Assembly: GCF_900112755.1 (NCBI RefSeq)
Contig: NZ_FOMW01000008.1
Coordinates: 62,001 to 126,000, forward strand
DNA length: 64,000 nucleotides
Direction: 5' to 3'
Source: Sulfitobacter brevis
GTDB taxonomy: Bacteria > Pseudomonadota > Alphaproteobacteria > Rhodobacterales > Rhodobacteraceae
Below are positions 1 to 8,807 of this stretch, in pieces; positions within the stretch are counted from its first letter, which is position 1; each line of letters begins with the position of its first letter. The notes under the pieces are model-generated. The model saw only the letters and a program-made list of their open reading frames with translations, was not told where the DNA came from and did not search any database. The translations under genes and the position numbers were made by a program.

Positions 1-745
1 GCCCGCTGTCCAGCGACAGCACGGTTCCGGTCATCAACCGTGCGCCGGTTGATAACCAATAAACATCCGCAGCTACATCTTCGGGCTGGCCTACCAATTG
101 CAAGGGGGCACGGGCTTCTTGCAACTCGACGCGCGCATCAAAAACCTGCTTGTTCATCCGCTCGACGAACCCGCCAGCAATCAGCGCAGGACAAACCGCA
201 TTGACCCGCACCTTGGGCGCCAAGACCCGCGCCAAAGACATGGTCAGCGTGTTGGTGGCCCCCTTCGAAGCCGCGTACGCAATAGAGGAACCCGTGCCCC
301 AGATTGCCCCGTATGATGATACAATTACCACGCTGCCGCCATCTCCGGCTTTCAGCGCGTCAGCACAGGCCCGCACGATCTGGAACGGACCCACCGTATT
401 GACGGCAGTGGTCAGCATGAAATCGTCCATCGTTAACGCATCAAGATCGGCGTGCGGCACCATCCGCGTTGTTCCAGCACAGGACACCAGCGCGTCGATC
501 CGGCCAAATGTCATGGTGGCGAGCGCGGCCAGCTCCCTGCAGTCTTCGTCTTTTGTCACGTCCGACTTCAGCGCCACAGCTTGCACGCCAAGGCGCGCGG
601 CTTCCTGCTCCAACGCGTCGGCAGCGACCTTTTCGCTATCTAGGAAAAAGCTCAGAACGACGTTCCACCCTTCGCGCATGAAGTGTTGGGCGCAGGCGCG
701 CCCGATGCCCGATGCGCCACCGGTGATAACGGCTGTCTTAGTCAT
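1..745 (-). CDS. SDR-family NAD(P)-dependent oxidoreductase, 3' end cut by window edge
   Basis: Reading leftward from the ATG at 745, 248 residues are visible. The Rossmann motif TGGASGIG lies at about residues 8-15 and the catalytic YAASK follows a Ser-rich strand (VIVSSYG), so this is a classical short-chain dehydrogenase. The last visible residues (MTGTVLSLDSG) match the usual SDR C-terminus, so only a few residues are missing. Its start overlaps the stop of the upstream gene in an ATGA arrangement, making it the last visible gene of the TRAP/dehydratase operon. By context it should oxidise or reduce a hydroxy group on the sugar-acid-like substrate of that operon; the substrate cannot be read from sequence. 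Confidence 0.9.
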   Translation of the reverse strand, partial: MTKTAVITGGASGIGRACAQHFMREGWNVVLSFFLDSEKVAADALEQEAARLGVQAVALKSDVTKDEDCRELAALATMTFGRIDALVSCAGTTRMVPHADLDALTMDDFMLTTAVNTVGPFQIVRACADALKAGDGGSVVIVSSYGAIWGTGSSIAYAASKGATNTLTMSLARVLAPKVRVNAVCPALIAGGFVERMNKQVFDARVELQEARAPLQLVGQPEDVAADVYWLSTGARLMTGTVLSLDSG

Positions 746-1647
746 GGATCAAATCCCTCATCCAGAATGGCAATTTCGTCTTCGTAAAGGCGAACGAGTG
801 CTGAAAGATCGCTGTCAAACGACAAATCGGGATGCGCCTCCACACGGTCATAAACAGCGCGTGCTGCATCAATGAGCGGGACATCTGCACCGATTTGAGA
901 CGCCAAGTCTTGCACCAACTCTGCGTCCTTACGCATCAACCCGATAGCGCCCAATCGCGGCTTAAAAGTCTGGCGCGCCATGCGGGGGCCAAAAATACGC
1001 AAGGGTGCGGAATCGGCAAAACCACCTGCAAGTGCAGGTGCGAGGGCCGTAACATCAACACCGGCCTTGCGTGCAAACGCGGTGGTCTCGGCGATAGCGA
1101 TGACATTTGCGGCCACAATCATCTGGTTGCATATTTTTGTCACCTGGCCGCTGCCCGATCCCCCCATATGCGTCACCCGTGCGCTGACGGCGGCGAATAA
1201 AGGCTCCAGCGCCTTGAGGCCCGCCTCGGTTCCGCCAGCAAAAACAATGAGTGCGCCGGTCTCGGCCGCTGCGACCCCACCGCTCACCGGTGCATCAATC
1301 CACGCTATTCCCTGCGCCGCAGCACGTCTGGCAAAGTCGCGGGTGGCGTCTGCGGCGCCGGTCGAAAAATCAGCGATTGCCTGTGCTTTGATGGTTGGGG
1401 CCGAGAACAACCCATCGGCACCAAAAGCAATCGTTGCGACGGCCTCGTGAGAGGACAGGCAAAGCCCGACGAGTTCGGCCTCGGCCATCACCTGTGCAGG
1501 TGTGGTCGCGGCTGTCGCGCCTTCGGCGGCAAGCGTAGCAAGCGGCGCAGGCGATCTGTTCCATGCAATGACCTCATAGCCAGCAGCTAACAGCCGCCGC
1601 GCCATTGGCAGTCCCATGTCACCTAACCCGACAAAGCCGACCCTCAT
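742..1647 (-). CDS. NAD(P)-dependent oxidoreductase, 3-hydroxyisobutyrate dehydrogenase family
   Basis: A 301-residue beta-hydroxyacid dehydrogenase. The N-terminal Rossmann motif GLGDMGLPMARR (residues 6-17) and the substrate-binding DAPVSGG segment are present. GSGQVTKICNQM carries the expected catalytic Lys. Length is typical of the HIBADH / tartronate semialdehyde reductase / MmsB group. It overlaps the dehydratase upstream and the SDR downstream by 4 bp each, so the three are translationally coupled. In this operon it probably reduces a semialdehyde or oxidises a beta-hydroxy acid formed after the dehydratase step. The exact substrate is inference only. Confidence 0.9.
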   Translation of the reverse strand: MRVGFVGLGDMGLPMARRLLAAGYEVIAWNRSPAPLATLAAEGATAATTPAQVMAEAELVGLCLSSHEAVATIAFGADGLFSAPTIKAQAIADFSTGAADATRDFARRAAAQGIAWIDAPVSGGVAAAETGALIVFAGGTEAGLKALEPLFAAVSARVTHMGGSGSGQVTKICNQMIVAANVIAIAETTAFARKAGVDVTALAPALAGGFADSAPLRIFGPRMARQTFKPRLGAIGLMRKDAELVQDLASQIGADVPLIDAARAVYDRVEAHPDLSFDSDLSALVRLYEDEIAILDEGFDP

Positions 1648-3356
1648 CCAATCGGGTCCTTTTCCCAGATTACATTGCCGCTGTGTGTCACGGCACCTTT
1701 GTCCGCAGGGCCGACAGTTGCCGCGTATTTCTCCAGCAATCCACCGAGAGCGATAGTTGGACGGTCGGGTCGGTCTGCGCGACGCGCGGCGAGGGTGGCG
1801 TCGTCGATCTGCATGGACAGCGTACAGACGCCTGCGTTGGCATCAATGTCGATGATATCCCCGTCCCGCAGCAGGCCAATCGGGCCCTCGCTCGCGGCCT
1901 CGGGGCAGACATAGCCGATACACATACCACGGGTCGCGCCGGAAAAACGGCCATCAGTGATCAGGGCAACTTTTTCGCCATTTCCTTGGCCGTAAATCAG
2001 CGCTGTGATGCCCAGCATCTCCCGCATGCCCGGCCCGCCACGCGGTCCTTCGTTGCGGATAACGATCACGTCGCCTTCGGCATAGTCCAGCGTCCGGATC
2101 GCTTTTAAACAATCTTCCTCACATTCAAAGACTCGCGCAGGGCCGCTGTGCGCCAACTTTTTGAGGCCCGCAACTTTCAGCAATGCACCGTCCGGCGCGA
2201 GATTGCCTTTGAGCACCACAACACCGCCAGTTGCCGCGATGGCCTTTGACGTCGGGCGCACGACCTCACCATCAGGCTCAGCCGTCTCAGAGAGTTCTTC
2301 GGCAATGGTTTTGCCTGTGATCGACAGACACTCGCCATGCAGAAACCCGCCATCCAGCAATGATTTGAAGATCGCAGGCGCGCCCCCGGCATAGAACACG
2401 TCCCGCGCCAGAAAACGGCCACCGGGCTTGAGGTCGGCGATCAGCGGCGTGCGGGCAAAAACTTCGGCTACATCATCAAGGTGAAACGCGATGCCCGCCT
2501 CATGGGCGATCGCAGGGATGTGCAAGGCTGCGTTGGTCGAGCCACCTGTTGCCGCAACCACAGCACAGGCATTTTCCAGCGATTTGCGGGTGACCAGATC
2601 GCGCGGCAGGGGCGCGTCGCCCATTACGGCGGCCATCAACACCTTGCCTGCCCGCCGTGCCAGAGGCGCACGCGCCGCGTAAACCGCTGGCACCATCGAA
2701 GACCCCATCAGCGCAAAGCCCAGAATCTCGGACACCATGCCCATTGTGTTGGCAGTGAACTGACCCGCGCATGCGCCCGCTGTCGGCAGGCAACTGCGGG
2801 TCATCTGGTCAAGCTCCTCTTCGGTTGCCTCACCTGCCAGCACTTTGCCAATCGTCTCATAGGTATCGACGATGTTTACATCTTTGCCGTCAATCTGACC
2901 GGGCAAGGAAGACCCGCCATATAGAAACAGCGAAGGCACATTGCAGCGTGTCATGCCCATCATCAGACCCGGCATGTTTTTGTCACAACCACCGATGCCG
3001 AAAATGCCATCCCACTGGTGGCCGCGCACTGTCGCCTCGACACTATCAGCAATAAGATCGCGCGAGATCAGCGAGAACCGCATGCCCGAATGCGCCACGC
3101 TCAACCCGTCAGAGACCGAGACCACCGGACATTCATGCGGTGTGCCGCCAGCGGCGAAAATGCCGGTCTTGGCATGCTGGGCCTGATCGCGCAGGCTGGT
3201 ATTGCATGGGCTCATATCGCCACCGGTATGGATCACCGCAACATGCGGGTTCGCAATGTCTTCGTCATCCAGCCCCAAGGCGTAGAGAAAGCTGCGCGTG
3301 GTGCTGCGGATGACGCCATCACGGATAGTTTCGGAGCGGAAGCGCGGCGTTTTCAT
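1644..3356 (-). CDS. IlvD/Edd-family dehydratase (sugar-acid or dihydroxy-acid dehydratase)
   Basis: A 570-residue IlvD/Edd enzyme. I chose the ATG at 3356 (MKTPRFRSE); upstream in-frame codons only add a low-complexity lead. The three Cys that bind the 2Fe-2S cluster in this family are seen as PCN (Cys51), GGCDKNMPG (Cys124) and TAGACAGQ (Cys196). The second family signature TDGRFSGATRG is present near the C-terminus. Such enzymes dehydrate 2,3-dihydroxy acids, either in branched-chain amino acid synthesis (IlvD) or on aldonic and pentonic acids in catabolism. Position between TRAP permease genes and two dehydrogenases under a LysR regulator favours a catabolic sugar-acid dehydratase, but biosynthetic activity is not excluded. 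Confidence 0.9.
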   Translation of the reverse strand: MKTPRFRSETIRDGVIRSTTRSFLYALGLDDEDIANPHVAVIHTGGDMSPCNTSLRDQAQHAKTGIFAAGGTPHECPVVSVSDGLSVAHSGMRFSLISRDLIADSVEATVRGHQWDGIFGIGGCDKNMPGLMMGMTRCNVPSLFLYGGSSLPGQIDGKDVNIVDTYETIGKVLAGEATEEELDQMTRSCLPTAGACAGQFTANTMGMVSEILGFALMGSSMVPAVYAARAPLARRAGKVLMAAVMGDAPLPRDLVTRKSLENACAVVAATGGSTNAALHIPAIAHEAGIAFHLDDVAEVFARTPLIADLKPGGRFLARDVFYAGGAPAIFKSLLDGGFLHGECLSITGKTIAEELSETAEPDGEVVRPTSKAIAATGGVVVLKGNLAPDGALLKVAGLKKLAHSGPARVFECEEDCLKAIRTLDYAEGDVIVIRNEGPRGGPGMREMLGITALIYGQGNGEKVALITDGRFSGATRGMCIGYVCPEAASEGPIGLLRDGDIIDIDANAGVCTLSMQIDDATLAARRADRPDRPTIALGGLLEKYAATVGPADKGAVTHSGNVIWEKDPIG

Positions 3357-3406
3357 GAGAGAAGTCCTATGACGAGTGTTTGAATAGAAGGAGAAAAACG
3401 ATGCGA

Positions 3407-5032
3407 TCAGCCGGCGAGGAACCTCGGCAGCCATGTGGCCAGATCAGTCCACCACAACACCACGCCCAGAATGATGATCTGGATTGCGACAAACGGCACG
3501 ATGCCCCGATAAATGTCTCCGGTGGTGACTTCTTTCGGTGCCACGGCCCGCAAGTAGAACAGGGCAAACCCAAATGGCGGCGTCAAAAACGATGTTTGCA
3601 AGTTTAGCCCCATGATGACGGCAAGCCAAACCGGATGGAACAGAACCGAACCATCCGCACCGCTGAACGAGAACAGCACAGGCGCCATGATCGGGGTGAC
3701 CACAAAAACAATCTCGAGGAAGTCCAGAAAGAACCCAAGCAGGAACATGATCAACAGCATGCTGCCAAGCGCGATCCAAGGACCGCCAGGCAAACCTGTG
3801 AAGAAATCGTTGACCGTCTGCTCGCCGCCCAAGCCACGAAATGCGAGGTTGAACACCTGCGCCCCGATATAAATTGCAAATACCATGACCGACATGTGCA
3901 GCGAGGCGCGCAGGATGGCAGTCAGAACCGATGGCTCCTTGTCGGTTTTCGCTAGCCAGATGCGCCACAGGCTGACGGCACCTCCCCAGATGAAGGCAAT
4001 CAACGCGACCGAGACAACAATAATGTTAATCGTATCCCTTGTGGTGATCGTGGTTTTTGCCAGACGCAGATCGAAGTTCAATACAAAGTAAACAACGATC
4101 ACGGCGCCGATGATGGCGACCAACTGCGGCAGAGATGAGCGGTCCGACAGGCGTTGCCCCGCAAGCAGCACCGCACCAATCGAGCCAATCGAGGCGGCTT
4201 CGGTCGGGGTGGCAACGCCGAACAGGATCGAGCCAAGCACAGCAACAATCAACAAAAGCGGCGGGATGAGCAGCATCAGCACCGGGCCAAAAGCGATCTT
4301 TTCGCCTTCGACCACCACACTTGGGGCGCGGTGCGGAGAGATGATGGCCACGGCGAGAATATACAAAACATAGGCGCCGACGAGGACCAGCCCGGGCAAA
4401 AGTGCACCGGCAAATATATCTCCGACCGACACAGGGTCAGGCGCCCAGTCACCGACATTGCGCCGCGCTGTGATGTAGGAATTCGACAGCACATCGCCCA
4501 GAATAATCAGAACCAGCGACGGCGGGATAATTTGCCCCAGTGTGCCCGAGGCGGCGATGATCCCGGTCGACAGCCGTTTGTCGTAATTGGCCTTCAACAT
4601 CGTGGGCAATGAAATCAGGCCCATCGTCACCACGGTCGCGCCGACGATACCTGTGGAGGCGGCTAACAACATGCCGACAATCGCCACGGATATGCCCAAG
4701 CCACCGGGCAGACGCCCGAAAATCTTTGCCATCGAGTTGAGCAGATCTGCAGCGACCCCGCTTCGCTCCAGCGTGACGCCCATAAAGACGAAAAGCGGGA
4801 CCGCAACGAGCACTTCGTTTGTCTCGTCCATCAGGCCAAAGATGCGGCCGAACAACGCACGCAAAAACGATAGATCACCCCCCGCAAAGAACCCGATTTG
4901 AAACACAGCCCCCAAAACCGAGAAGAGCAGGCCAACGCCGGCCAATGTAAAAGCGACAGGAAAGCCGCGCAGCAGCAATACGATCGCGACGGGGAACATC
5001 AACAAATCAAGGTGTGCAATCAATGCGTTCAC
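3407..5032 (-). CDS. TRAP transporter large permease (DctM-like)
   Basis: A 541-residue, highly hydrophobic protein with the DctM/TRAP-M core: an N-terminal GFPVAFTLAGVG helix, the PLFVFMGVTLERSG segment, and the conserved loop GTLGQIIPPSLVLIILGD. It forms the Na+-dependent transport channel with the small subunit encoded immediately upstream, whose stop it overlaps (ATGA). At 541 residues it is longer than the usual roughly 430-residue DctM because of an insertion at about residues 270-370, as seen in TRAP-M proteins paired with 2-oxo-acid-binding proteins. The IlvD/Edd dehydratase gene begins 50 bp downstream in the same direction. Confidence 0.93.
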   Translation of the reverse strand: MNALIAHLDLLMFPVAIVLLLRGFPVAFTLAGVGLLFSVLGAVFQIGFFAGGDLSFLRALFGRIFGLMDETNEVLVAVPLFVFMGVTLERSGVAADLLNSMAKIFGRLPGGLGISVAIVGMLLAASTGIVGATVVTMGLISLPTMLKANYDKRLSTGIIAASGTLGQIIPPSLVLIILGDVLSNSYITARRNVGDWAPDPVSVGDIFAGALLPGLVLVGAYVLYILAVAIISPHRAPSVVVEGEKIAFGPVLMLLIPPLLLIVAVLGSILFGVATPTEAASIGSIGAVLLAGQRLSDRSSLPQLVAIIGAVIVVYFVLNFDLRLAKTTITTRDTINIIVVSVALIAFIWGGAVSLWRIWLAKTDKEPSVLTAILRASLHMSVMVFAIYIGAQVFNLAFRGLGGEQTVNDFFTGLPGGPWIALGSMLLIMFLLGFFLDFLEIVFVVTPIMAPVLFSFSGADGSVLFHPVWLAVIMGLNLQTSFLTPPFGFALFYLRAVAPKEVTTGDIYRGIVPFVAIQIIILGVVLWWTDLATWLPRFLAG

Positions 5033-5580
5033 AGCTCGTCACTCGCTTCATAAATTGGATCAGTGGAGCGCCCCGTGAGCCGCAAAAATGCTTTGATCAT
5101 GGTTGAGAGAGCCTGCGCGGAAACCAGCACGCAAAAGGCCAGAACCAAGCCTTTGAGCAGATAGCGCAGAGGAATGCCGTTGGGTTCAAGCGAGCCTTCC
5201 TTGACCATCCATGCCATCGTGATGTTCGGCATCGCAGACCAGCCGATCACCACACACAGCGGCAGCACAAAGAACAGGCTCCCGAGAAACTCTGTCAGGT
5301 CCTGCACGCGGGGGCTGGCTTTTTCATACAGAATATCGACACGCACATTCTTGTTCCACAGCATCGCGTAGGCCGTGCCGAGCAGGATGGTGATGCCATG
5401 CAGATAAACGACACCCTCCTGAAGCCAGACTGCAGGTACGCCAAAGAGGGTGGATGTCGAGAAAACATAACGGGCGATCACCACGGCAAATTGCAGGATC
5501 ACCATCAACAAGATGCCCCAGCAAATCACGCGGCCAATACGGTCGTTCACCGTATCTATGACAGCGGCAATCCGTTTCAT
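5029..5580 (-). CDS. TRAP transporter small permease (DctQ-like)
   Basis: A 183-residue inner-membrane protein with about four predicted membrane helices, the DctQ arrangement. The start at 5580 (MKRIAAVIDTVND) is preceded by an AAGGA Shine-Dalgarno about 8 bp upstream. The TRAP-Q hallmark is the second helix ending in a WLQEGVVYLH-like stretch, followed by a basic region (NKNVRVDILYEK). It pairs with DctM, whose start codon overlaps its stop. The gene sits 63 bp downstream of the binding-protein gene, with a GC-rich stem-loop in the gap. Confidence 0.9.
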   Translation of the reverse strand: MKRIAAVIDTVNDRIGRVICWGILLMVILQFAVVIARYVFSTSTLFGVPAVWLQEGVVYLHGITILLGTAYAMLWNKNVRVDILYEKASPRVQDLTEFLGSLFFVLPLCVVIGWSAMPNITMAWMVKEGSLEPNGIPLRYLLKGLVLAFCVLVSAQALSTMIKAFLRLTGRSTDPIYEASDEL

Positions 5581-5603
5581 ATGGTGGTCCTTTGCGCCAA
5601 GAA

Positions 5604-5627
5604 GGCGGGCCACTTTCGCGCCCCGCC
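5604..5627 (-). other. Intercistronic stem-loop between TRAP binding-protein and permease genes
   Basis: GGCGGG at 5604-5609 pairs with CCCGCC at 5622-5627 around a 12-nt loop. No T-run follows, so it is more likely an mRNA 3'-end stabiliser or processing barrier than a strong terminator. It lies between the DctP stop (5644) and the DctQ start (5580). Equivalent structures lie in the same place in the other two TRAP operons of this window. Confidence 0.55.
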
Positions 5628-5643
5628 GATCCGTTTGTGGATT

Positions 5644-6723
5644 CTAGATGCCCCAGGCGCGGGCGCGGTCGGCATACATCTGCCCTTCGAGCAGTTTTCC
5701 GCAATACACAGCCTGCTTCACGTATTCGACATAGGGCGCATGGATTTTCTGGGCCATTTCGTCACCCTCGGGGTAGGCTTCGAAGACCTCGACCGATGCC
5801 TTACCCAAGGCCGCAACCACATCATCAGGAAATACCGAAGGCGTCACGCCATCTGACATCAACTGCTGCAAGGCGACGACGTTGTTATAGGCGAAGGCTG
5901 TTGTCGTTTCGTCGGCGACGGCCGAAATGATCGATTCAACAATGACCTTTTGCGCCGGCGTGAATTCCTCCCACACGTCCTGGCGCACGATGCATTCCAG
6001 CCCGGCGCCTGTCTCGTGAGGGGCTGGCATATAGTAGTGCGGCGCGACTTTGGCTAATCCCAGAGCCTTGTCATTCCACGGCCCGACAAATTCAGCGGCA
6101 TCCACAACACCTGATTGCAATGCGGGGAAAATCTCGCCCGCTGGCAAGTTGACAGAGGAGACGCCGATTTTTTGCATAATTGCGCCGCCCAAACCCGCAA
6201 TGCGCATTTTCAGGCCCTGCATGTCATCGAGCGAGTTGATTGGCTTTTTGAACCAGCCACCAGCCTGCGCCATTGAACTGCCAGCCCAGAACGGCTTGAG
6301 GTTAAACGGCGCATAGGATTCGTCCCAAAGCGCCTGACCGCCGCCGTAGCGAATCCAGCCGCCAAGTTCGGCTGCGGATAGGCCGTAAGGCATGTTCGTG
6401 TAATACATCGAAGCTTTGATTTTTCCGGCGGCGAAATAGGGCGAGGAATGGCCCATTTCTGCAGCGCCGGTCGACACAGCATCGTTAACGGCATAGGGGG
6501 GCACCAGCTCGCCACCGCCGAAATATTCAACCGTCAGAGCGCCTTCGGTCGCTGCGGTCACCTGCTTGGCAATATTCTCGGCCGCATGACCCAATCCGGG
6601 AAAGCCACGCGGGAATGTGCCAACCAGTTTAAGGACGCGTTTGTTTTGCGCCACTGCTGGAGCGGCAAGTGTCAGAGCTGCGGCACCAAATGCGGCGCCG
6701 GACAATAGGGTTCTGCGTTTCAT
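5644..6723 (-). CDS. TRAP transporter substrate-binding protein, TakP-like (2-oxo-acid type)
   Basis: A 359-residue periplasmic binding protein. MKRRTLLSGAAFGAA with a cleavage site after APAVAQ is a signal peptide with Tat-like basic residues. The body closely follows the TakP/mannitol-type DctP pattern: GGGELVPPYAVNDAVS, GGWIRYGGGQALWDE, LKMRIAGLGG with the substrate-carboxylate Arg at about 174, and ALQSGVVDAAEFVGPWND with the Glu/Trp seen in 2-oxo-acid binders. In that family the ligand is a 2-oxo acid held with a cation; assigning it here is by resemblance. First gene of the operon, divergent from the LysR gene. Confidence 0.92.
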   Translation of the reverse strand: MKRRTLLSGAAFGAAALTLAAPAVAQNKRVLKLVGTFPRGFPGLGHAAENIAKQVTAATEGALTVEYFGGGELVPPYAVNDAVSTGAAEMGHSSPYFAAGKIKASMYYTNMPYGLSAAELGGWIRYGGGQALWDESYAPFNLKPFWAGSSMAQAGGWFKKPINSLDDMQGLKMRIAGLGGAIMQKIGVSSVNLPAGEIFPALQSGVVDAAEFVGPWNDKALGLAKVAPHYYMPAPHETGAGLECIVRQDVWEEFTPAQKVIVESIISAVADETTTAFAYNNVVALQQLMSDGVTPSVFPDDVVAALGKASVEVFEAYPEGDEMAQKIHAPYVEYVKQAVYCGKLLEGQMYADRARAWGI

Positions 6724-6934
6724 TGTTGTTCATCCTCCCTGATGACTGCAAGGGCAGTGCAGTCTCGCAATGGCCTTGTCGGGGCAGCATAGGATGAACC
6801 AAGTTAGTTCCGCAATGTGGAATTTAGATTACTTTTCTGTTTCACTAAATGCAACTAATATGCGTAAGCTAGCCTGCGAGCGGCAGTTGCCGCCCCCTGT
6901 TTTTGCGGGTCTCCCACGACGATGAGGCATTCAG
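6724..6934. promoter_or_regulatory. Divergent promoter region, TRAP operon / LysR gene
   Basis: This 211-bp gap separates the leftward TRAP operon from the rightward LysR-type gene and should hold both promoters. It is AT-richer than its surroundings. An imperfect 7-1-7 dyad, TTCCGCA-A-TGTGGAA (6808-6822, one mismatch), contains a T-N11-A pair (T6809/A6821), the classical LysR-type operator pattern. Assigning it to the adjacent regulator is inference. Confidence 0.5.
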
Positions 6935-7858
6935 ATGGTGACATTGAAGCAGCTGGAAGCCTTGTACTGGATTGGCCGGTTGGGGAGTTTTGAAGCTGCT
7001 GCACGGCATTTGCAGACCTCGCAATCCACCATCACACGGCGCATCCAAGAGTTCGAAGCGGTGACAGGTGCCGCCGTTTTTGACCGCACGACCCGTGTTC
7101 CAACGTTGTCGCGCCGCGGGCAAGAGGCCTGCCTGCAGGCGGCCGCGATTTTGGAAAGCACCGAACAGTTAATGGCGGGATTGTCCTCACCTGACATGAT
7201 CGCCCGCCGTGTCTCTATCGGGGTGACGGAGCTTTCGTCGTTTAGCTGGATCCCCGATTTCATGCGCCAGGCCCGTGCCGCCTTCCCCAAGCTGGAGCTG
7301 GATCTGCGGGTGGGGTCCGCCTTCAAGTTAAGGCAGATGCTGGTCGAGAACGAGCTAGATTTTGCCGTGGTGCCCTCGGCTCTATACCCGCCTGGCTTTA
7401 CCGCAAAACGGGTAGGGGTCCTCACCACCTCGTTCTGTGCGGCGCGCGGAAAATTCCCGCCCGCTGCGCAATTGAGTTTGGAAATACAGGCCGGAACACC
7501 GTTGATTGTGCAAGAAAATACCTTGTTCGATCAGGTCGTCGCGCATGTGTTATCCGACGAGGAGCCTGAATTGGGGGATGTCATTGTCGCGGACGGGTTG
7601 TTGGCGATGATCGCCCTCGTTGCCTCGGATCACGGCATCTCCGTCCTGCCGGATTTCATCCTCGACACGCACCCGTTTTCCATGGCGATCAGCCGGATCT
7701 CGCCTGATTTCAAGCCCGCGCCGCTTGCCTATGTAGTCGTGTATTCTGAAAGCACCCGCAGCCCTGCGGTTTTAACATTAATTGAAATGGTGCAGGACGC
7801 CTGCCGCTTCGATCAGTTTTTCGCTGGTATCGTTTCCGCCCCACCAACGGATCCCTGA
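6935..7858 (+). CDS. LysR-family transcriptional regulator
   Basis: A 307-residue LysR-type regulator. The N-terminal winged HTH (residues about 3-62: LKQLEALYWIGRLGSFEAAA, then QSTITRRIQEFEA) is followed by a periplasmic-binding-like effector domain. It is divergent from the TRAP/dehydratase operon across a 211-bp gap with a candidate T-N11-A dyad, so it very probably controls that operon in response to its substrate or an intermediate. Whether it activates or represses cannot be told. About 200 bp with no recognisable gene or terminator follow it before the sodC stop. Confidence 0.92.
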   Translation: MVTLKQLEALYWIGRLGSFEAAARHLQTSQSTITRRIQEFEAVTGAAVFDRTTRVPTLSRRGQEACLQAAAILESTEQLMAGLSSPDMIARRVSIGVTELSSFSWIPDFMRQARAAFPKLELDLRVGSAFKLRQMLVENELDFAVVPSALYPPGFTAKRVGVLTTSFCAARGKFPPAAQLSLEIQAGTPLIVQENTLFDQVVAHVLSDEEPELGDVIVADGLLAMIALVASDHGISVLPDFILDTHPFSMAISRISPDFKPAPLAYVVVYSESTRSPAVLTLIEMVQDACRFDQFFAGIVSAPPTDP

Positions 7859-8060
7859 ATAACAACAAACATGAGCTTCGGCGTGAGACTCAGCGGCACT
7901 GCAAACGTGCGGGGTCTTTGAAATATTCTGATGTTGCTGGCTCAGCGGCACCGCATTCTTCTAGGCATTGGGTCCGCTTCTGACCGACGTCAAGCACCAC
8001 GCTTTCTACCTTCAAATGTGAGACAAATCGGGGCGCATTTCCCAACGCGCCCCAAAGCTT

Positions 8061-8585
8061 TCAGGAAGATTGTTCAAAAACACCACAGGCAATCCGCGGC
8101 CCCGCATCCCCCGCAGGCTGAGACATGTAGTCGTCAGCCTGTCCATGAATGACAAATGCAGCCCCGTCTTTGTCCCTGACCATGCTATCAATATCCAGCA
8201 AATCCAAAAACACATCGACCTTGAGCTTGCCATCTTCGGCAACAGTCACGTTTGGCATGTCACCGGGGTGTGGACCACCTTGGGCCAGCACGCCGTGCTG
8301 TGCCGCGCCCGAGATATGCCCGCCAGCCGACTTGAAGTCGGTCGCCGAACAATCCCCGGTCTCGTGCAAGTGAATGGCATGTTCGCCCGGTGGCACGCCG
8401 TTAATGTTGATCTGAACCAGGACACGGCCTGATGCTGTCGTGCTCAAGACGACGTCGCCAGCAAGAGCGCTATCCTGACCGCTGACCAATGCCGCAGCGG
8501 CAGGTTGTACATGTTGTTCAGCGATGGCGGCGGTACCCACGCTCATGGCAGCAATCACTACCCCGACTATTTGGAAATTTTTCAA
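8061..8585 (-). CDS. sodC: Periplasmic Cu,Zn superoxide dismutase
   Basis: Converts superoxide to oxygen and peroxide in the periplasm. All ligands of the family are visible, numbered from the chosen start: Cu ligands His72/His74 in IHLHETGDC, bridging His90, Zn ligands His97, His106 and Asp109, Cu ligand His147 in FVIHGQADDY, and the disulfide pair Cys79/Cys167 (RIACGVF). I chose a TTG start at 8585 because AAGGAG sits 6 nt before it and the product then begins with a clean signal peptide (MKNFQIVGVVIAAMSVG, cleavage after AIA). ATG codons at 8603 and 8615 would add 6-10 residues but lack well-spaced ribosome sites. It lies 222 bp downstream of egtB on the same strand. Confidence 0.93.
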   Translation of the reverse strand: MKNFQIVGVVIAAMSVGTAAIAEQHVQPAAAALVSGQDSALAGDVVLSTTASGRVLVQININGVPPGEHAIHLHETGDCSATDFKSAGGHISGAAQHGVLAQGGPHPGDMPNVTVAEDGKLKVDVFLDLLDIDSMVRDKDGAAFVIHGQADDYMSQPAGDAGPRIACGVFEQSS

Positions 8586-8736
8586 TGTTTTCTCCTTAAT
8601 CATTTGCTTAGTCATCCTTCGTTTGGGCCGACTTGGCATTCACGAATCCCTTCATGCCAAATCCACGATGCTCTTGTCTTTACGTCATATCTTCCACTCC
8701 TCAGTCGTTACCAATGAGCTAAGAAGACATTGCTAT

Positions 8737-8752
8737 CAAATAGCACTATTTG
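8737..8752. promoter_or_regulatory. Perfect 7-2-7 inverted repeat upstream of sodC
   Basis: CAAATAG-CA-CTATTTG is a perfect dyad in the 222-bp gap between the egtB stop and the sodC start. It overlaps a second dyad, TGCTAT-CAA-ATAGCA (8731-8745). There is no T-run, so it resembles a protein-binding operator more than a terminator. It is about 150 bp upstream of the sodC start. I do not recognise the regulator. Confidence 0.4.
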
Positions 8753-8807
8753 GACCTTAAGCGCTTACGTGAGGCAACTAAAACAGAGCCCCAAATCAAG
8801 TCTGTAG

